In this document: one piece after another, positions 1 to 7,900 of the stretch
Layout: every line of letters starts with the position of its first letter
How positions within the stretch are numbered: position 1 is the stretch's first letter
Source: Pseudomonadota bacterium
GTDB lineage: Bacteria > Pseudomonadota > Gammaproteobacteria > Steroidobacterales > Steroidobacteraceae
Reading direction: 5' to 3'
Length of the DNA: 20,281 nucleotides
Assembly: GCA_021780395.1 (NCBI GenBank)
Contig: JAJXYU010000196.1
Span: 1-20,281 of the forward strand
Made by a program: the position numbers and the translations under genes
Notes under the pieces: model-generated
Seen by the model: only the letters and a program-made list of their open reading frames with translations
Told to the model about the DNA's origin: nothing
Databases searched by the model: none

Positions 1-93
1 CCCGCGGACGTCGACGCGACGATCGGCGCCGCGGAACGCGCGTTTGCGGCGGTCGGCGCGGCGACGGCCGCGGCTCCCGGATCGGTCGGTTAG
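1..93 (+). CDS. C-terminal end of an upstream gene, possibly hemL (partial)
   Basis: The first frame is open from base 1 and ends at TAG 91-93, giving about 30 residues (ADVDATIGAAERAFAAV followed by an Ala-rich tail). The stop lies two bases before the ATG of the CPBP protease gene, so the two are probably co-transcribed. The pattern D-(I/V)-D-x-T-(I/L)-x-A-A-x-x-x-F resembles the last helix of glutamate-1-semialdehyde 2,1-aminomutase (HemL, PLP enzyme of tetrapyrrole synthesis), which usually ends just after this helix. The fragment is too short to settle identity, and other class-III aminotransferases end similarly. That it is coding is inferred from frame, composition and spacing. Confidence 0.45.
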   Translation, partial: PADVDATIGAAERAFAAVGAATAAAPGSVG

Positions 94-95
94 CG

Positions 96-1034
96 ATGCG
101 CGCGTTCGCGGCCTTCGTCGCGGCGATCACGTTGGCGCTGCTGATCGGCGCCTGCGTCGCCTATCCGGCGTACTGGCTCGTCGGCGGGATCGGCCATTGG
201 GCGTTCCACCGGGTCGCCGAGCGCGTCGCGATGCTGGTTCTCGCGGGCGAGCTCGTCTGGCTGTGCCGCCGCCTCGACCTGCGGACGCGCGCCGACTTCG
301 GCTTCGGCCTGCCGCGGCGGCGGTTCATCGCGCAGGCGCTGATCTGGGGCGTGGTCGGGATCGCGACCGCGGCGCTGGGGGCGGCGTTCCTCCTCGGCGC
401 GCACCTGCGCGCGATCGCGCCCGGGTTCACGCCGTCGGCGGGCAGCATCGCGCGGATCTTCCTCGCCGGCGTGGCCTCCGGGATCGCGGTCGCGCTGATC
501 GAGGAGACCGTGATGCGCGGCGCGATGCAGACCGCGATCGAGCGCGAATCCGGCCCCTGGGCGGGGGCGCTGTTGACCGCGCCGGTGTTCGCGGTGCTGC
601 ACTTCTTCGCGAAGGCGAGCATCCCGCACGACGAACTCGCATGGCGCAGCGGCTTCGTGCTCCTGTCGCGCTCGTTCGTGCCGCTGTCCCATCCGTCGGC
701 CGTGCTCGACTCGTTCCTGTCGTGGCTCACGGTCGGCTTGATCCTCAGCATGACCCGGATCCTGACCGGCAACAATGCGGTCGGGATCGGCCTGCACGCA
801 GGCTGGGTCGTCGTGCTGCGGATGCTGCAGCTCGCGACCGTGCGCGATTCGGCGACGCTGTCGTCGGTCTGGGTCGGACGATTCGACGGGATCCTCGGCT
901 ACTGGGTGCTGCCCTGGGGCTTCGCGATCGCGGTCGCGTTGTGGATCACTCGCGCGTTCTGGGTGCCGCCGGCGTCGAGTCGAGCAGCCGCAGCACCCGT
1001 TCTGGCAAACCGCCGAAGCCGCCGTTGCTCATGA
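96..1034 (+). CDS. CPBP family intramembrane glutamic endopeptidase
   Basis: A 312-residue polytopic inner-membrane protein of the CPBP (CAAX protease and bacteriocin-processing, also called Abi) family. Hydrophobic segments are visible near residues 3-30, 41-56, 79-102, 119-136, 155-172, 207-223, 229-248 and 264-287. The family motifs are present: EExxxR (E136, E137, R141 in IEETVMR), FxxxH (F165 to H169 in FAVLH) and a final membrane His (H234 in GIGLHAGW). This is the glutamate/histidine set of Rce1-type proteases, so it is predicted to be active. The substrate is unknown; bacterial members have been linked to peptide maturation, bacteriocin self-immunity and membrane-anchor processing. 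The start is the ATG two bases after the preceding stop, without a clear Shine-Dalgarno. The last 89 bases lie over the 3' end of mpl on the other strand, and the last ~25 residues look like an unstructured tail. Confidence 0.88.
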   Translation: MRAFAAFVAAITLALLIGACVAYPAYWLVGGIGHWAFHRVAERVAMLVLAGELVWLCRRLDLRTRADFGFGLPRRRFIAQALIWGVVGIATAALGAAFLLGAHLRAIAPGFTPSAGSIARIFLAGVASGIAVALIEETVMRGAMQTAIERESGPWAGALLTAPVFAVLHFFAKASIPHDELAWRSGFVLLSRSFVPLSHPSAVLDSFLSWLTVGLILSMTRILTGNNAVGIGLHAGWVVVLRMLQLATVRDSATLSSVWVGRFDGILGYWVLPWGFAIAVALWITRAFWVPPASSRAAAAPVLANRRSRRCS

Positions 1035-2334
1035 TCAGCCAGTGATCGCCCGGCCGTGCGCCGCCGACCAGGCGGTCGGCGAGTTCGTCCACGGTCGCGG
1101 CGAAGTGCGCGCGATCCCCAAGGGACGCGACCGCGGCGCGCAGATCCCAGCCCAGGTTCGGCGGCGTCAGGAACCACGCGGCATCCGCGGCCGTGACGGC
1201 CGCGGCGAGCGCGTCGCGGTGCACCCCGAGTTTCATCGTGTTCGACCGGGGTTCGAGCACCGCCACGATCCGGGCGTCGCCGACGCGCGCACGCAAGCCC
1301 GCGAGCGTCGTCGCGATCGCGGTCGGATGATGGGCGAAGTCGTCGTAGACACTGACCCCGCCCGTGACGCCGCGCAGCTGCATGCGGCGCTGGATGCCGC
1401 GGAAACGGCACAGCGCCTCGACCGCGGGCGACGGCTCGACGCCGACGTGTTCCGCCGCCGCGATCGCGGCCAGCGCATTCAGGACGTTGTGGCGCCCGAT
1501 CAACGGCCACTCGACACGTCCGACCACCGCGCCGCGCCGCAGGACCTCGAAGCGGTCGCAGGCGCCGCCGTCGATGCGTGCCGCCCAGTCGCCGCCCAGG
1601 GCGTCGATCGCGAAGCGCTCCCGGGGCGTCCAGCAACCGGCCGCGAGCACGTCGGCGAGCGCCCGATCCTCGCCGTTCACGACCACCCGTCCGGCGTGCG
1701 GAACGGTGCGCAGCAGCTGGTTGAACTGCCGCTCGATCGCCGCGAGGTCCGGGTAGATGTCGGCATGGTCGAACTCGAGGTTGTTCAGCACCACGGTCCG
1801 CGGGCGGTAATGCACGAATTTGGCGCGCTTGTCGAAGAACGCGGTGTCGTACTCGTCGGCCTCGATCACGAAGCAAGGCGCCGAGCCGAGCCGCGCAGTC
1901 GTGGTGAAATTCTCCGGCACGCCGCCGATCAGGAAGCCGGGCGCGAGGCCCGCGGATTCGAGGATCCAGCTCAGCATGCCGGTCGTCGTCGTCTTGCCGT
2001 GCGTGCCGGCGACCGCGAGCACGTGCCGTGACCGCAGCACGTGCTCGGCAAGCCATTCGGGACCGGAAACGTAGGGGAGTCCGCGATCGAGCATCGCCTC
2101 CACGACCGGCATTCCCCGGCTGAGCGCGTTGCCGACGATCACGACGTCCGGATCGAGGTCGAGCTGCGCCGCCTCGTAGCCGTCGATCACCTCGATACCG
2201 ACGGCCGCGAGCTGCGTGCTCATCGGCGGATACAGGTTGCGGTCCGAACCGGTCACGCGGAACCCCGCTTCCCGGGCGATCGCGGCGATGCCGCCCATGA
2301 ACGTCCCGCCGATGCCCAGGATGTGCACGTGCAT
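946..2334 (-). CDS. mpl: UDP-N-acetylmuramate:L-Ala-gamma-D-Glu-meso-DAP ligase (Mpl)
   Basis: A 462-residue cytoplasmic Mur ligase that recycles murein tripeptide by ATP-dependent ligation to UDP-MurNAc. The N-terminal UDP-binding Rossmann motif is HILGIGGTFMGG (residues 4-15). The ATP P-loop GTHGKTTTT is at 110-118, VIEADEYD at 157-163, and NNLEFDHADIY at 184-194. The GTFMGG sequence with a following DRNLYPPMS is characteristic of Mpl rather than MurC, and the length is normal for Mpl. The start is ATG at 2334 with GGGGAAAA about six bases upstream. The frame stays open further upstream, but that extension is antisense to rnd and not homologous. The C-terminus ends in a short Pro/Arg tail overlapping the convergent CPBP gene. 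It diverges from rnd. Confidence 0.95.
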   Translation of the reverse strand: MHVHILGIGGTFMGGIAAIAREAGFRVTGSDRNLYPPMSTQLAAVGIEVIDGYEAAQLDLDPDVVIVGNALSRGMPVVEAMLDRGLPYVSGPEWLAEHVLRSRHVLAVAGTHGKTTTTGMLSWILESAGLAPGFLIGGVPENFTTTARLGSAPCFVIEADEYDTAFFDKRAKFVHYRPRTVVLNNLEFDHADIYPDLAAIERQFNQLLRTVPHAGRVVVNGEDRALADVLAAGCWTPRERFAIDALGGDWAARIDGGACDRFEVLRRGAVVGRVEWPLIGRHNVLNALAAIAAAEHVGVEPSPAVEALCRFRGIQRRMQLRGVTGGVSVYDDFAHHPTAIATTLAGLRARVGDARIVAVLEPRSNTMKLGVHRDALAAAVTAADAAWFLTPPNLGWDLRAAVASLGDRAHFAATVDELADRLVGGARPGDHWLIMSNGGFGGLPERVLRLLDSTPAAPRTRE

Positions 2335-2411
2335 CGTCAGTTTTCCCCGGCCGATTCGGTCATAATTTCGTTTCGAGAGCGCCGGCAGAATTGTACACGC
2401 GGAACCCGACA
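2335..2411. promoter_or_regulatory. Divergent mpl / rnd promoter region
   Basis: Seventy-seven bases separate the mpl and rnd starts and are locally AT-richer. On the plus strand CATAAT (2361-2366) is a fair -10 for rnd, about 45 bases before its GTG. On the minus strand TACAAT (complement of 2390-2395) is a good -10 for mpl, but it would overlap the alternative TTG start of rnd. No convincing -35 box accompanies either, so only the presence of a divergent promoter region is supported. Confidence 0.3.
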
Positions 2412-3506
2412 GTGCCCGACCCCAATTGGATCGACGACGAACCCGGCCTCGTGGAACTCGCGCGGCGTCTGCAGACAGCCGGCCGTGTCGCCATCGACAC
2501 CGAGTTCCTGCGCGAACGGACCTTCTTCCCGCGACTGTGTCTGTTGCAGGTCGCGGCCGAACGCGAGATCTGGTGCGTCGACACGCTGGCGCTGCGCCTC
2601 GATGCGCTCGGGCCGCTGCTCGAAGCCGCCCCGGTGAGCAAGCTCGCGCACGCCGCGAGGCAGGACCTCGAGGCGTTGCACCACGCCGCGGGCCGCATCG
2701 TCGCGCCGGTGTTCGACACCCAGGTCGCCGCCGCGTGCGCCGGGTTGAAGCCGCAGATCGGCTATGCCGATCTCGTGCGCACCTTGCTCGGCGTGAGTCT
2801 CGACAAGGCACACACGCGCACCGATTGGTCCAAGCGGCCGCTGTCGCGCGAACAGATCTCCTACGCGGCGGACGACGTGCGCTACCTCGAAGAGATCGCC
2901 TCGATGCTCGAGGAGCGCGTGCGGGAGCTCGGACGCGAGGCCTGGGTCCGCGAGGACTGCGCGGCGCTCTCGGACCCACGTCTCTACGAATCCGATCCCG
3001 ATTCGGCCTGGGAACGGCTCGGCGGGATCGCCCGTCTCGAGCCGGCCGCGCGGGTCCGCGCGAAGGCGCTCGCCGCGTGGCGCGAGCGGACCGCGCAGCA
3101 GCGCAACCTTCCGCGCGCGTGGATCCTGCCGGACGCGGCGATCTACGAGGTCGCCGAAGCCGCGCCGGCCGATGCGAGCGAGCTGGCGCGACTCCGGTCG
3201 ATGCCGACCCCGTACGCGGCGAAATTCACCGACGGCTTGCTCGGGGCGTTGCGCGAGGCCGCGGCGACCGGCGACGCCGACCTCGAACCCGCCCGCCCCG
3301 CCCGGCCGACCGATGCGGAGCGTGCCGCGATGGAGCGAATGGCGAAGGTGCTCGATTCGCATGCCGCCGAGCTCGGCGTGAGCGCCGAGGTGCTCGCGAC
3401 CCGCGGCCAGATCAAGGCGCTCGCGACCGGCTCGCGGGCGGTCGGCGCGCTCGCCGGCTGGCGCCGCGCGGTGATCGGCGAGCGCCTGCTCGCGGTGCTC
3501 GAATAG
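2412..3506 (+). CDS. rnd: Ribonuclease D
   Basis: A 3'-5' exoribonuclease that trims the 3' ends of tRNA precursors and other small RNAs. About 364 residues from the GTG at 2412. The DEDDy nuclease core is complete: D29 and E31 in IDTEF, D85 in HAARQDLEAL, and Y151 with D155 in YAADDVRYL. TRTDWSKRPL (residues 135-144) is the usual RNase D signature. An HRDC domain follows at roughly 205-290, and the C-terminal segment continues to the end as in E. coli RNase D (375 residues). The start is uncertain: TTG at 2391 adds seven residues. GTG is preferred because it places DTEF at the family's usual distance from the N-terminus, but neither start has a strong ribosome site. The stop is 18 bases from the convergent adk stop. 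Confidence 0.93.
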   Translation: MPDPNWIDDEPGLVELARRLQTAGRVAIDTEFLRERTFFPRLCLLQVAAEREIWCVDTLALRLDALGPLLEAAPVSKLAHAARQDLEALHHAAGRIVAPVFDTQVAAACAGLKPQIGYADLVRTLLGVSLDKAHTRTDWSKRPLSREQISYAADDVRYLEEIASMLEERVRELGREAWVREDCAALSDPRLYESDPDSAWERLGGIARLEPAARVRAKALAAWRERTAQQRNLPRAWILPDAAIYEVAEAAPADASELARLRSMPTPYAAKFTDGLLGALREAAATGDADLEPARPARPTDAERAAMERMAKVLDSHAAELGVSAEVLATRGQIKALATGSRAVGALAGWRRAVIGERLLAVLE

Positions 3507-3524
3507 AGCGCGAGGGGCCCCGAC

Positions 3525-4208
3525 TCAACCCGCCCGCCCGCTCCGGCGCCGTTCGACGGCGGCATCGATCACCCGGTGCAGTTCCCGGAATACGTTGGCG
3601 ATTTCGGCGTCGGCTTCGACGACGCGCAGCAAGCCGTTGTCGGTGTAATGCTGGATCAACGGCTTCGTCTGCGCCTCGTAGACCTCGAGCCGCTTGCCGA
3701 TCACGCTCTCGGCATCGTCCGGTCGCTGCACGAGCCTCGGACGGTCGTCGCAGCGCGTGCAATGCGGCGGCGTCCCCGGCGGAGAGGTGAATATGTTGAA
3801 CACCCGCCCACAGTCGGCGCAGGTGCGCCGGCCGGTGAGTCGCTTGAACAGGACGCCGAGATCCAGGTTCATCAGCACGACCGCGTCGAGCGGCTGGCCC
3901 AGGTCGGCGAGCAGCGTCTCGAGCGCGACGGCCTGCGGGATGTTGCGCGGGAAGCCGTCGAGAATGAACCCCGCGGCGGTGTCGGGACGCGCGAGCCGCT
4001 CGCGGATCATCTCGAGCACGATCACATCGTCGACCAGGCGACCCTGGTCCATCGCCGCCTTCGCGCGCATGCCGAGATCCGTTTGCCGGGCGACGGCCTC
4101 GCGCAGCAGGTCGCCCGTCGAGATCTGCGGCACCCGGTAGGCTTCGACGAGAAGTTGCGACTGCGTGCCTTTCCCCGATCCCGGCGCGCCCAGCAAGACG
4201 ATACGCAT
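3525..4208 (-). CDS. adk: Adenylate kinase, zinc-LID type
   Basis: A 227-residue adenylate kinase (ATP + AMP = 2 ADP), cytoplasmic. The P-loop GAPGSGKGT is at residues 8-16, the AMP-binding region QISTGDLLR at 28-36, DGFPR at 84-88, and GRR opens the LID at 126-128. The LID carries four cysteines, C130-x2-C133-x16-C150-x2-C153, the same spacing as the zinc site of Bacillus adenylate kinases. Enteric enzymes use a His/Ser/Asp/Thr set instead. The start is ATG at 4208, fixed by the P-loop position; the leader is A-rich without a clear Shine-Dalgarno. The C-terminal RRRSGRAG tail is slightly longer than usual. It diverges from pfp and lies near a pyrophosphatase pump, a sensible setting because PPi-forming reactions also release AMP. 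Confidence 0.97.
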   Translation of the reverse strand: MRIVLLGAPGSGKGTQSQLLVEAYRVPQISTGDLLREAVARQTDLGMRAKAAMDQGRLVDDVIVLEMIRERLARPDTAAGFILDGFPRNIPQAVALETLLADLGQPLDAVVLMNLDLGVLFKRLTGRRTCADCGRVFNIFTSPPGTPPHCTRCDDRPRLVQRPDDAESVIGKRLEVYEAQTKPLIQHYTDNGLLRVVEADAEIANVFRELHRVIDAAVERRRSGRAG

Positions 4209-4242
4209 GGTTTTTTCTAGTTCAGCGGATTCAAAGGGCGCT

Positions 4243-4271
4243 AACCTACCGATGCGGGGCCCGAGCGTCAA
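4243..4271 (-). promoter_or_regulatory. Probable sigma-70-type promoter of adk
   Basis: Read on the minus strand, TTGACG (complement of 4266-4271) matches the -35 consensus at five of six positions. It is followed after exactly 17 bases by TAGGTT (complement of 4243-4248), a weak -10 with the key T, A and final T. Transcription would begin near 4236, leaving a leader of about 28 bases before the adk ATG. The rest of the 189-base adk-pfp gap (4209-4397) shows no other strong signal; TATCCT at 4359-4364 could be a -10 for pfp but lacks a recognisable -35. Confidence 0.5.
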
Positions 4272-4397
4272 ACCGGTCCGGGTCCGCGCGCCGCCCGCGA
4301 AGGATCGCCAGGAGCGTCCCGCCGCCACTCGACCCGTGCCGCGACGGCCGCGATCGGCTATCCTTCGCCCTTTGGCGGATCGACGGAAAAGGGAACG

Positions 4398-5684
4398 ATG
4401 GCGGCGGCAAAAACCCGGAGTTCGGGCCCAAGGAACGCGTTCTACGCGCAGTCCGGCGGCGTCTCGGCGGTGATCAATGCCTCGGCGTGCGGCGTGATCG
4501 AAACCGCGCGGGCCCATCGGCGCCGGATCGGGACGGTGTACGCGGGGCGTCACGGGATCCTCGGTGCGCTGCACGAAGACCTGATCGACACCGGCCGCGA
4601 GAGCGCCGCGGTGATCCGCGCATTGCGGCACACGCCCGGGGGCGCGTTCGGCTCCGCGCGCTACAAGCTGGCGAGCCTCGAGCGCAACAGGGCGGAGTAC
4701 GAGCGCCTGATCGAGGTGTTCCGCGCGCACGACATCGGCTATTTCTTCTACAACGGCGGCAACGACTCGATGGACACCGCGCAGAAGGTGTCCGAGATCG
4801 GCCGCTCGATGGGTTATCCGCTCACCTGCATCGGCATCCCGAAGACCGTCGACAACGACCTGCCGATCACCGATTGCTCGCCGGGATTCGGATCGGCGGC
4901 GAAGTACGTGGCGATCTCCACCCGCGAGGCGGCCCTCGACATCGCGTCGATGGCGCGCACCTCGACCAAGGTGTTCGTGCTCGAGGTCATGGGCCGGCAC
5001 GCAGGGTGGATCGCGGCCGCGGGCGGTCTCGCCGGGCGTGGCGCGGCGGACGCACCGCACGTGATCCTGTTCCCGGAGATCGCGTTCGACCGGGACCGAT
5101 TCCTCGCGAAGGTCAAGGCGACGGTCGAGCGGCGCGGGTATTGCGTGATCGTCGTGTCCGAGGGCGTGCGCGACGCGGACGGTCGGTTCCTCGCCGAGGC
5201 CGGTACGAAGGATGCGTTCGGCCACGCGCAGCTCGGCGGTGTCGGGCCGCTGATCGCCGAAATGACCCGCAGCGCGCTCGGCCTGAAATTCCACTGGGCC
5301 GTCGCCGACTATCTGCAGCGTTCGGCCCGGCACATCGTCTCCGCGGTCGACGTCGAGCAGGCCTACGCGGTCGGCAAGGCCGCGGTCGAGTTCGCGCTCG
5401 CGGGCAAGGACGCCGTACTGCCGGTGATCGTGCGCCGGTCCTCGAGCCCGTACCGCTGGACGATCGGCGAGGCGCCGCTCGGCGCGATCGCGAACAAGGA
5501 AAAGAAGGTGCCGCGCAGCTTCATCACCGCCGACGGCTTCGGGATCACCGCGGCGTGCCGGCGCTACCTCGCGCCGCTGATCGAGGGCGAGGACTACCCG
5601 CCATACCGGGGCGGCCTGCCGGACTACGTCGAGATCAAGGGCGCGCCGGTGCGCAAGCGGCTGAACAAGCCCTTCGTGCTATAG
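4398..5684 (+). CDS. pfp: Pyrophosphate-dependent 6-phosphofructokinase
   Basis: A 428-residue cytoplasmic enzyme for the reversible reaction fructose-6-phosphate + PPi = fructose-1,6-bisphosphate + Pi. Two positions separating PPi- from ATP-dependent PFKs are visible. In NGGNDS (119-124) the glycine of the ATP enzymes' GGDGS is replaced by Asp (D123). PKTVDND (148-154) carries the Lys (K149) typical of PPi users, with D152 as the catalytic base. MGRHAGW near 213-219 is the fructose-6-phosphate motif. The length fits the PPi-PFK group rather than the ~320-residue bacterial ATP-PFK. The start is ATG 4398 with AAGGGA just upstream. It is followed 91 bases later by hppA on the same strand, probably one transcript. 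A weak inverted repeat (TCGCCG 5685-5690 / CGGCGA 5701-5706) follows the stop without a T-run. Confidence 0.95.
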   Translation: MAAAKTRSSGPRNAFYAQSGGVSAVINASACGVIETARAHRRRIGTVYAGRHGILGALHEDLIDTGRESAAVIRALRHTPGGAFGSARYKLASLERNRAEYERLIEVFRAHDIGYFFYNGGNDSMDTAQKVSEIGRSMGYPLTCIGIPKTVDNDLPITDCSPGFGSAAKYVAISTREAALDIASMARTSTKVFVLEVMGRHAGWIAAAGGLAGRGAADAPHVILFPEIAFDRDRFLAKVKATVERRGYCVIVVSEGVRDADGRFLAEAGTKDAFGHAQLGGVGPLIAEMTRSALGLKFHWAVADYLQRSARHIVSAVDVEQAYAVGKAAVEFALAGKDAVLPVIVRRSSSPYRWTIGEAPLGAIANKEKKVPRSFITADGFGITAACRRYLAPLIEGEDYPPYRGGLPDYVEIKGAPVRKRLNKPFVL

Positions 5685-5775
5685 TCGCCGCCCGTTGCGA
5701 CGGCGAATCCTCTGGGCGAATACCCGGGATTTTCGATAAAAACCAAGACGCTGACCAGTAGACGGAGACGGATTC

Positions 5776-7827
5776 ATGAACCTCGACAATGCGCTTTGGC
5801 TGGCCATCTCGGCCGGCGTGATCGCGATCCTGTATGGCCTCTTTTCGATGCGTTGGATCCTCGCGCAGCCGGCGGGCAACGAGCGTATGCAGGAGATCGC
5901 CGCGGCGATCCAGGCCGGCGCCCAGGCGTACCTGAACCGTCAATATTCGACGATCGCCCTGGTCGGCGCGATCCTGTTCGTCGTGCTGGGGCTCACCCTC
6001 GGCTGGCCGACGGCCGGCGGCTTCGCGCTCGGCGCGCTGCTCTCCGGATCCGCGGGCTACACCGGCATGTTCATCTCGGTGCGCGCGAACGTGCGCACCG
6101 CGCAAGCCGCGAACAACGGGATCAACGCGGCGCTCAAGGTCGCGTTCCGCGGCGGCGCGATAACCGGCATGCTGGTCGTCGGGCTCGGACTGCTCGGCGT
6201 CGCGGCCTATTACCTCGCGATGCGGCACTTGCTCGGGGACCCGGGCGCGGCGCTGCGGTCGCTGGTCGGCCTCGCGTTCGGCGGCTCCCTGATCTCCATC
6301 TTCGCGCGGTTGGGCGGCGGCATCTTCACCAAGGGCGCCGACGTCGGCGCCGACCTGGTCGGCAAGGTCGAAGCGGGGATTCCGGAGGACGATCCGCGTA
6401 ATCCCGCCGTGATCGCGGACAACGTCGGCGACAACGTCGGCGACTGCGCCGGGATGGCCGCGGATCTGTTCGAGACCTATGCGGTCACGCTGGTCGCGAC
6501 GATGCTGCTCGGCGGCCTGGTGATGGTCAACCTCGGCGAGAAGGCGATCCTGTTCCCGCTGGTGCTCGGCGCGATCTCGATCGTTTCGTCGATCGTCGGC
6601 ACGTTCTTCGTGCGCACCCGTGAAGGCGGCAAGATCATGAACGCGCTGTACAAAGGCGTGATCGTGTCGGGCGTGCTCTCGGCGATCGCGTTCTACTTCG
6701 TGTCGCGCGCCGTGATGGGCGATCAGGCGATGGCGATCTGGCTGTGCACGCTGGTCGGTCTCGGTCTGACCGCGGCGATGATCGTGATCACCGAGTACTA
6801 TACGGCCACCGAATATTCCCCGGTGCGTCACATTGCGAGGGCCTCCCAGACCGGCCACGCGACCAACATCATCGCCGGGCTCGGCGTGTCGATGAAGGCC
6901 TGCGCGCTGCCGGTGCTCGCGATCTGCCTCAGCATCTGGGCGGCTCATCAGCTCGCGGGCCTGTACGGCATCGCGATCGCCGCGACCGCGATGCTGTCGA
7001 TGACCGGAATGATCGTCGCGCTGGACGCCTACGGCCCGATCACCGACAACGCCGGCGGGATCGCCGAGATGGCGGGTCTCGACAAGAAGGTCCGTGACAT
7101 CACCGATCCGCTCGACGCGGTCGGCAACACGACCAAGGCGGTCACCAAGGGCTATGCGATCGGTTCGGCGGGTCTCGCCGCGCTCGTGCTGTTCGCCGAC
7201 TATACCCACAAGCTTCAGGAAACCCTCGGCCACCCGACGCGGTTCGACCTGTCGACCCCCGCGGTGATCATCGGCCTGTTCGTCGGCGGTCTGGTGCCGT
7301 ACCTGTTCGGCGCGATGGCGATGGAGGCGGTCGGACGCGCGGCCGGCGCGGTCGTCGAGGAAGTGCGCCGCCAGTTCCGCGAGATCAAGGGGATCATGGA
7401 AGGCACCGCGAAGCCGGATTATTCGAAGGCCGTCGACATGCTGACGAAGGCCGCGATCAAGGAAATGATCGTGCCCTCGCTGTTGCCGATCGTCGTTCCG
7501 ATCGCGCTGGTGCTGATCGTGAGCTGGTTGATGGCGCCTGGCGCGGGCATCCAGGCGCTCGGCGGTCTCCTGATCGGAACGATCGTGACCGGTTTGTTCG
7601 TCGCGATATCGATGACGACCGGCGGTGGCGCCTGGGACAATGCCAAGAAATACATCGAGGAAGGCAACTACGGCGGCAAGGGCTCGGACGCGCACAAGGC
7701 CGCGGTGACCGGCGATACCGTCGGCGATCCGTACAAGGACACGGCCGGCCCGGCGATCAACCCGTTGATCAAGATCATCAACATCGTCGCGTTGCTGATG
7801 GTCCCGCTGCTCGGCCGGATGTTCTGA
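5776..7827 (+). CDS. hppA: H+-translocating inorganic pyrophosphatase, K+-independent type
   Basis: A 683-residue, about 16-helix membrane pyrophosphatase that couples PPi hydrolysis to proton export. Signature loops are intact: [20 protein letters not shown] near 187-206, [19 protein letters not shown] near 215-233, [16 protein letters not shown] near 417-432, and [19 protein letters not shown] near the C-terminus. In [10 protein letters not shown] (450-459) a lysine (K454) occupies the position that is Ala in K+-requiring enzymes, and T457 follows; this is the K+-independent signature. Na+ pumping is therefore unlikely. The start is ATG 5776 with GGAG nine bases upstream. It follows pfp on the same strand. 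The stop is followed by a strong hairpin. Confidence 0.97.
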   Translation: MNLDNALWLAISAGVIAILYGLFSMRWILAQPAGNERMQEIAAAIQAGAQAYLNRQYSTIALVGAILFVVLGLTLGWPTAGGFALGALLSGSAGYTGMFISVRANVRTAQAANNGINAALKVAFRGGAITGMLVVGLGLLGVAAYYLAMRHLLGDPGAALRSLVGLAFGGSLISIFARLGGGIFTKGADVGADLVGKVEAGIPEDDPRNPAVIADNVGDNVGDCAGMAADLFETYAVTLVATMLLGGLVMVNLGEKAILFPLVLGAISIVSSIVGTFFVRTREGGKIMNALYKGVIVSGVLSAIAFYFVSRAVMGDQAMAIWLCTLVGLGLTAAMIVITEYYTATEYSPVRHIARASQTGHATNIIAGLGVSMKACALPVLAICLSIWAAHQLAGLYGIAIAATAMLSMTGMIVALDAYGPITDNAGGIAEMAGLDKKVRDITDPLDAVGNTTKAVTKGYAIGSAGLAALVLFADYTHKLQETLGHPTRFDLSTPAVIIGLFVGGLVPYLFGAMAMEAVGRAAGAVVEEVRRQFREIKGIMEGTAKPDYSKAVDMLTKAAIKEMIVPSLLPIVVPIALVLIVSWLMAPGAGIQALGGLLIGTIVTGLFVAISMTTGGGAWDNAKKYIEEGNYGGKGSDAHKAAVTGDTVGDPYKDTAGPAINPLIKIINIVALLMVPLLGRMF

Positions 7828-7841
7828 AGGATCGCACGGGC

Positions 7842-7893
7842 CGGGAACGACGGCTCGCGACGGCGACGCCACCTGCCGTCGCGAGCGGTCCCG
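7842..7893. terminator. Bidirectional hairpin between hppA and cysE
   Basis: A perfect 12-bp inverted repeat, GCTCGCGACGGC (7853-7864) and GCCGTCGCGAGC (7875-7886), encloses a 10-base loop. Beyond an internal bulge the stem can extend by CGGGA (7842-7846) pairing with TCCCG (7889-7893). It fills the 73-base gap between the convergent hppA and cysE stops, where it could end or protect both transcripts. Neither strand has a T-run after the stem, so it is not a textbook intrinsic terminator and may instead be a 3'-end stabiliser or work with Rho. Confidence 0.6.
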
Positions 7894-7900
7894 CGCCGCG

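Noticed and set aside
2335..2979. N-terminal extension of the mpl frame
   Set aside because: The added sequence is antisense to rnd, Arg-rich and precedes a normal Mpl N-terminus with a good ribosome site.
3514..3521. GGGGCCCC palindrome between rnd and adk as a terminator
   Set aside because: It has no loop and no T-run, so it cannot form a terminator hairpin; likely a chance match at this GC content.
5685..5706. Inverted repeat between pfp and hppA as a terminator
   Set aside because: Only six base pairs with a ten-base loop and no T-run; too weak to argue that the two genes are separate transcripts.
5635..7872. Very long open frame on the minus strand antisense to hppA
   Set aside because: Translation is dominated by Asp, Arg, His and Gln with no hydrophobic core; it is the mirror of hppA's high-GC codon use, and hppA is unambiguous.
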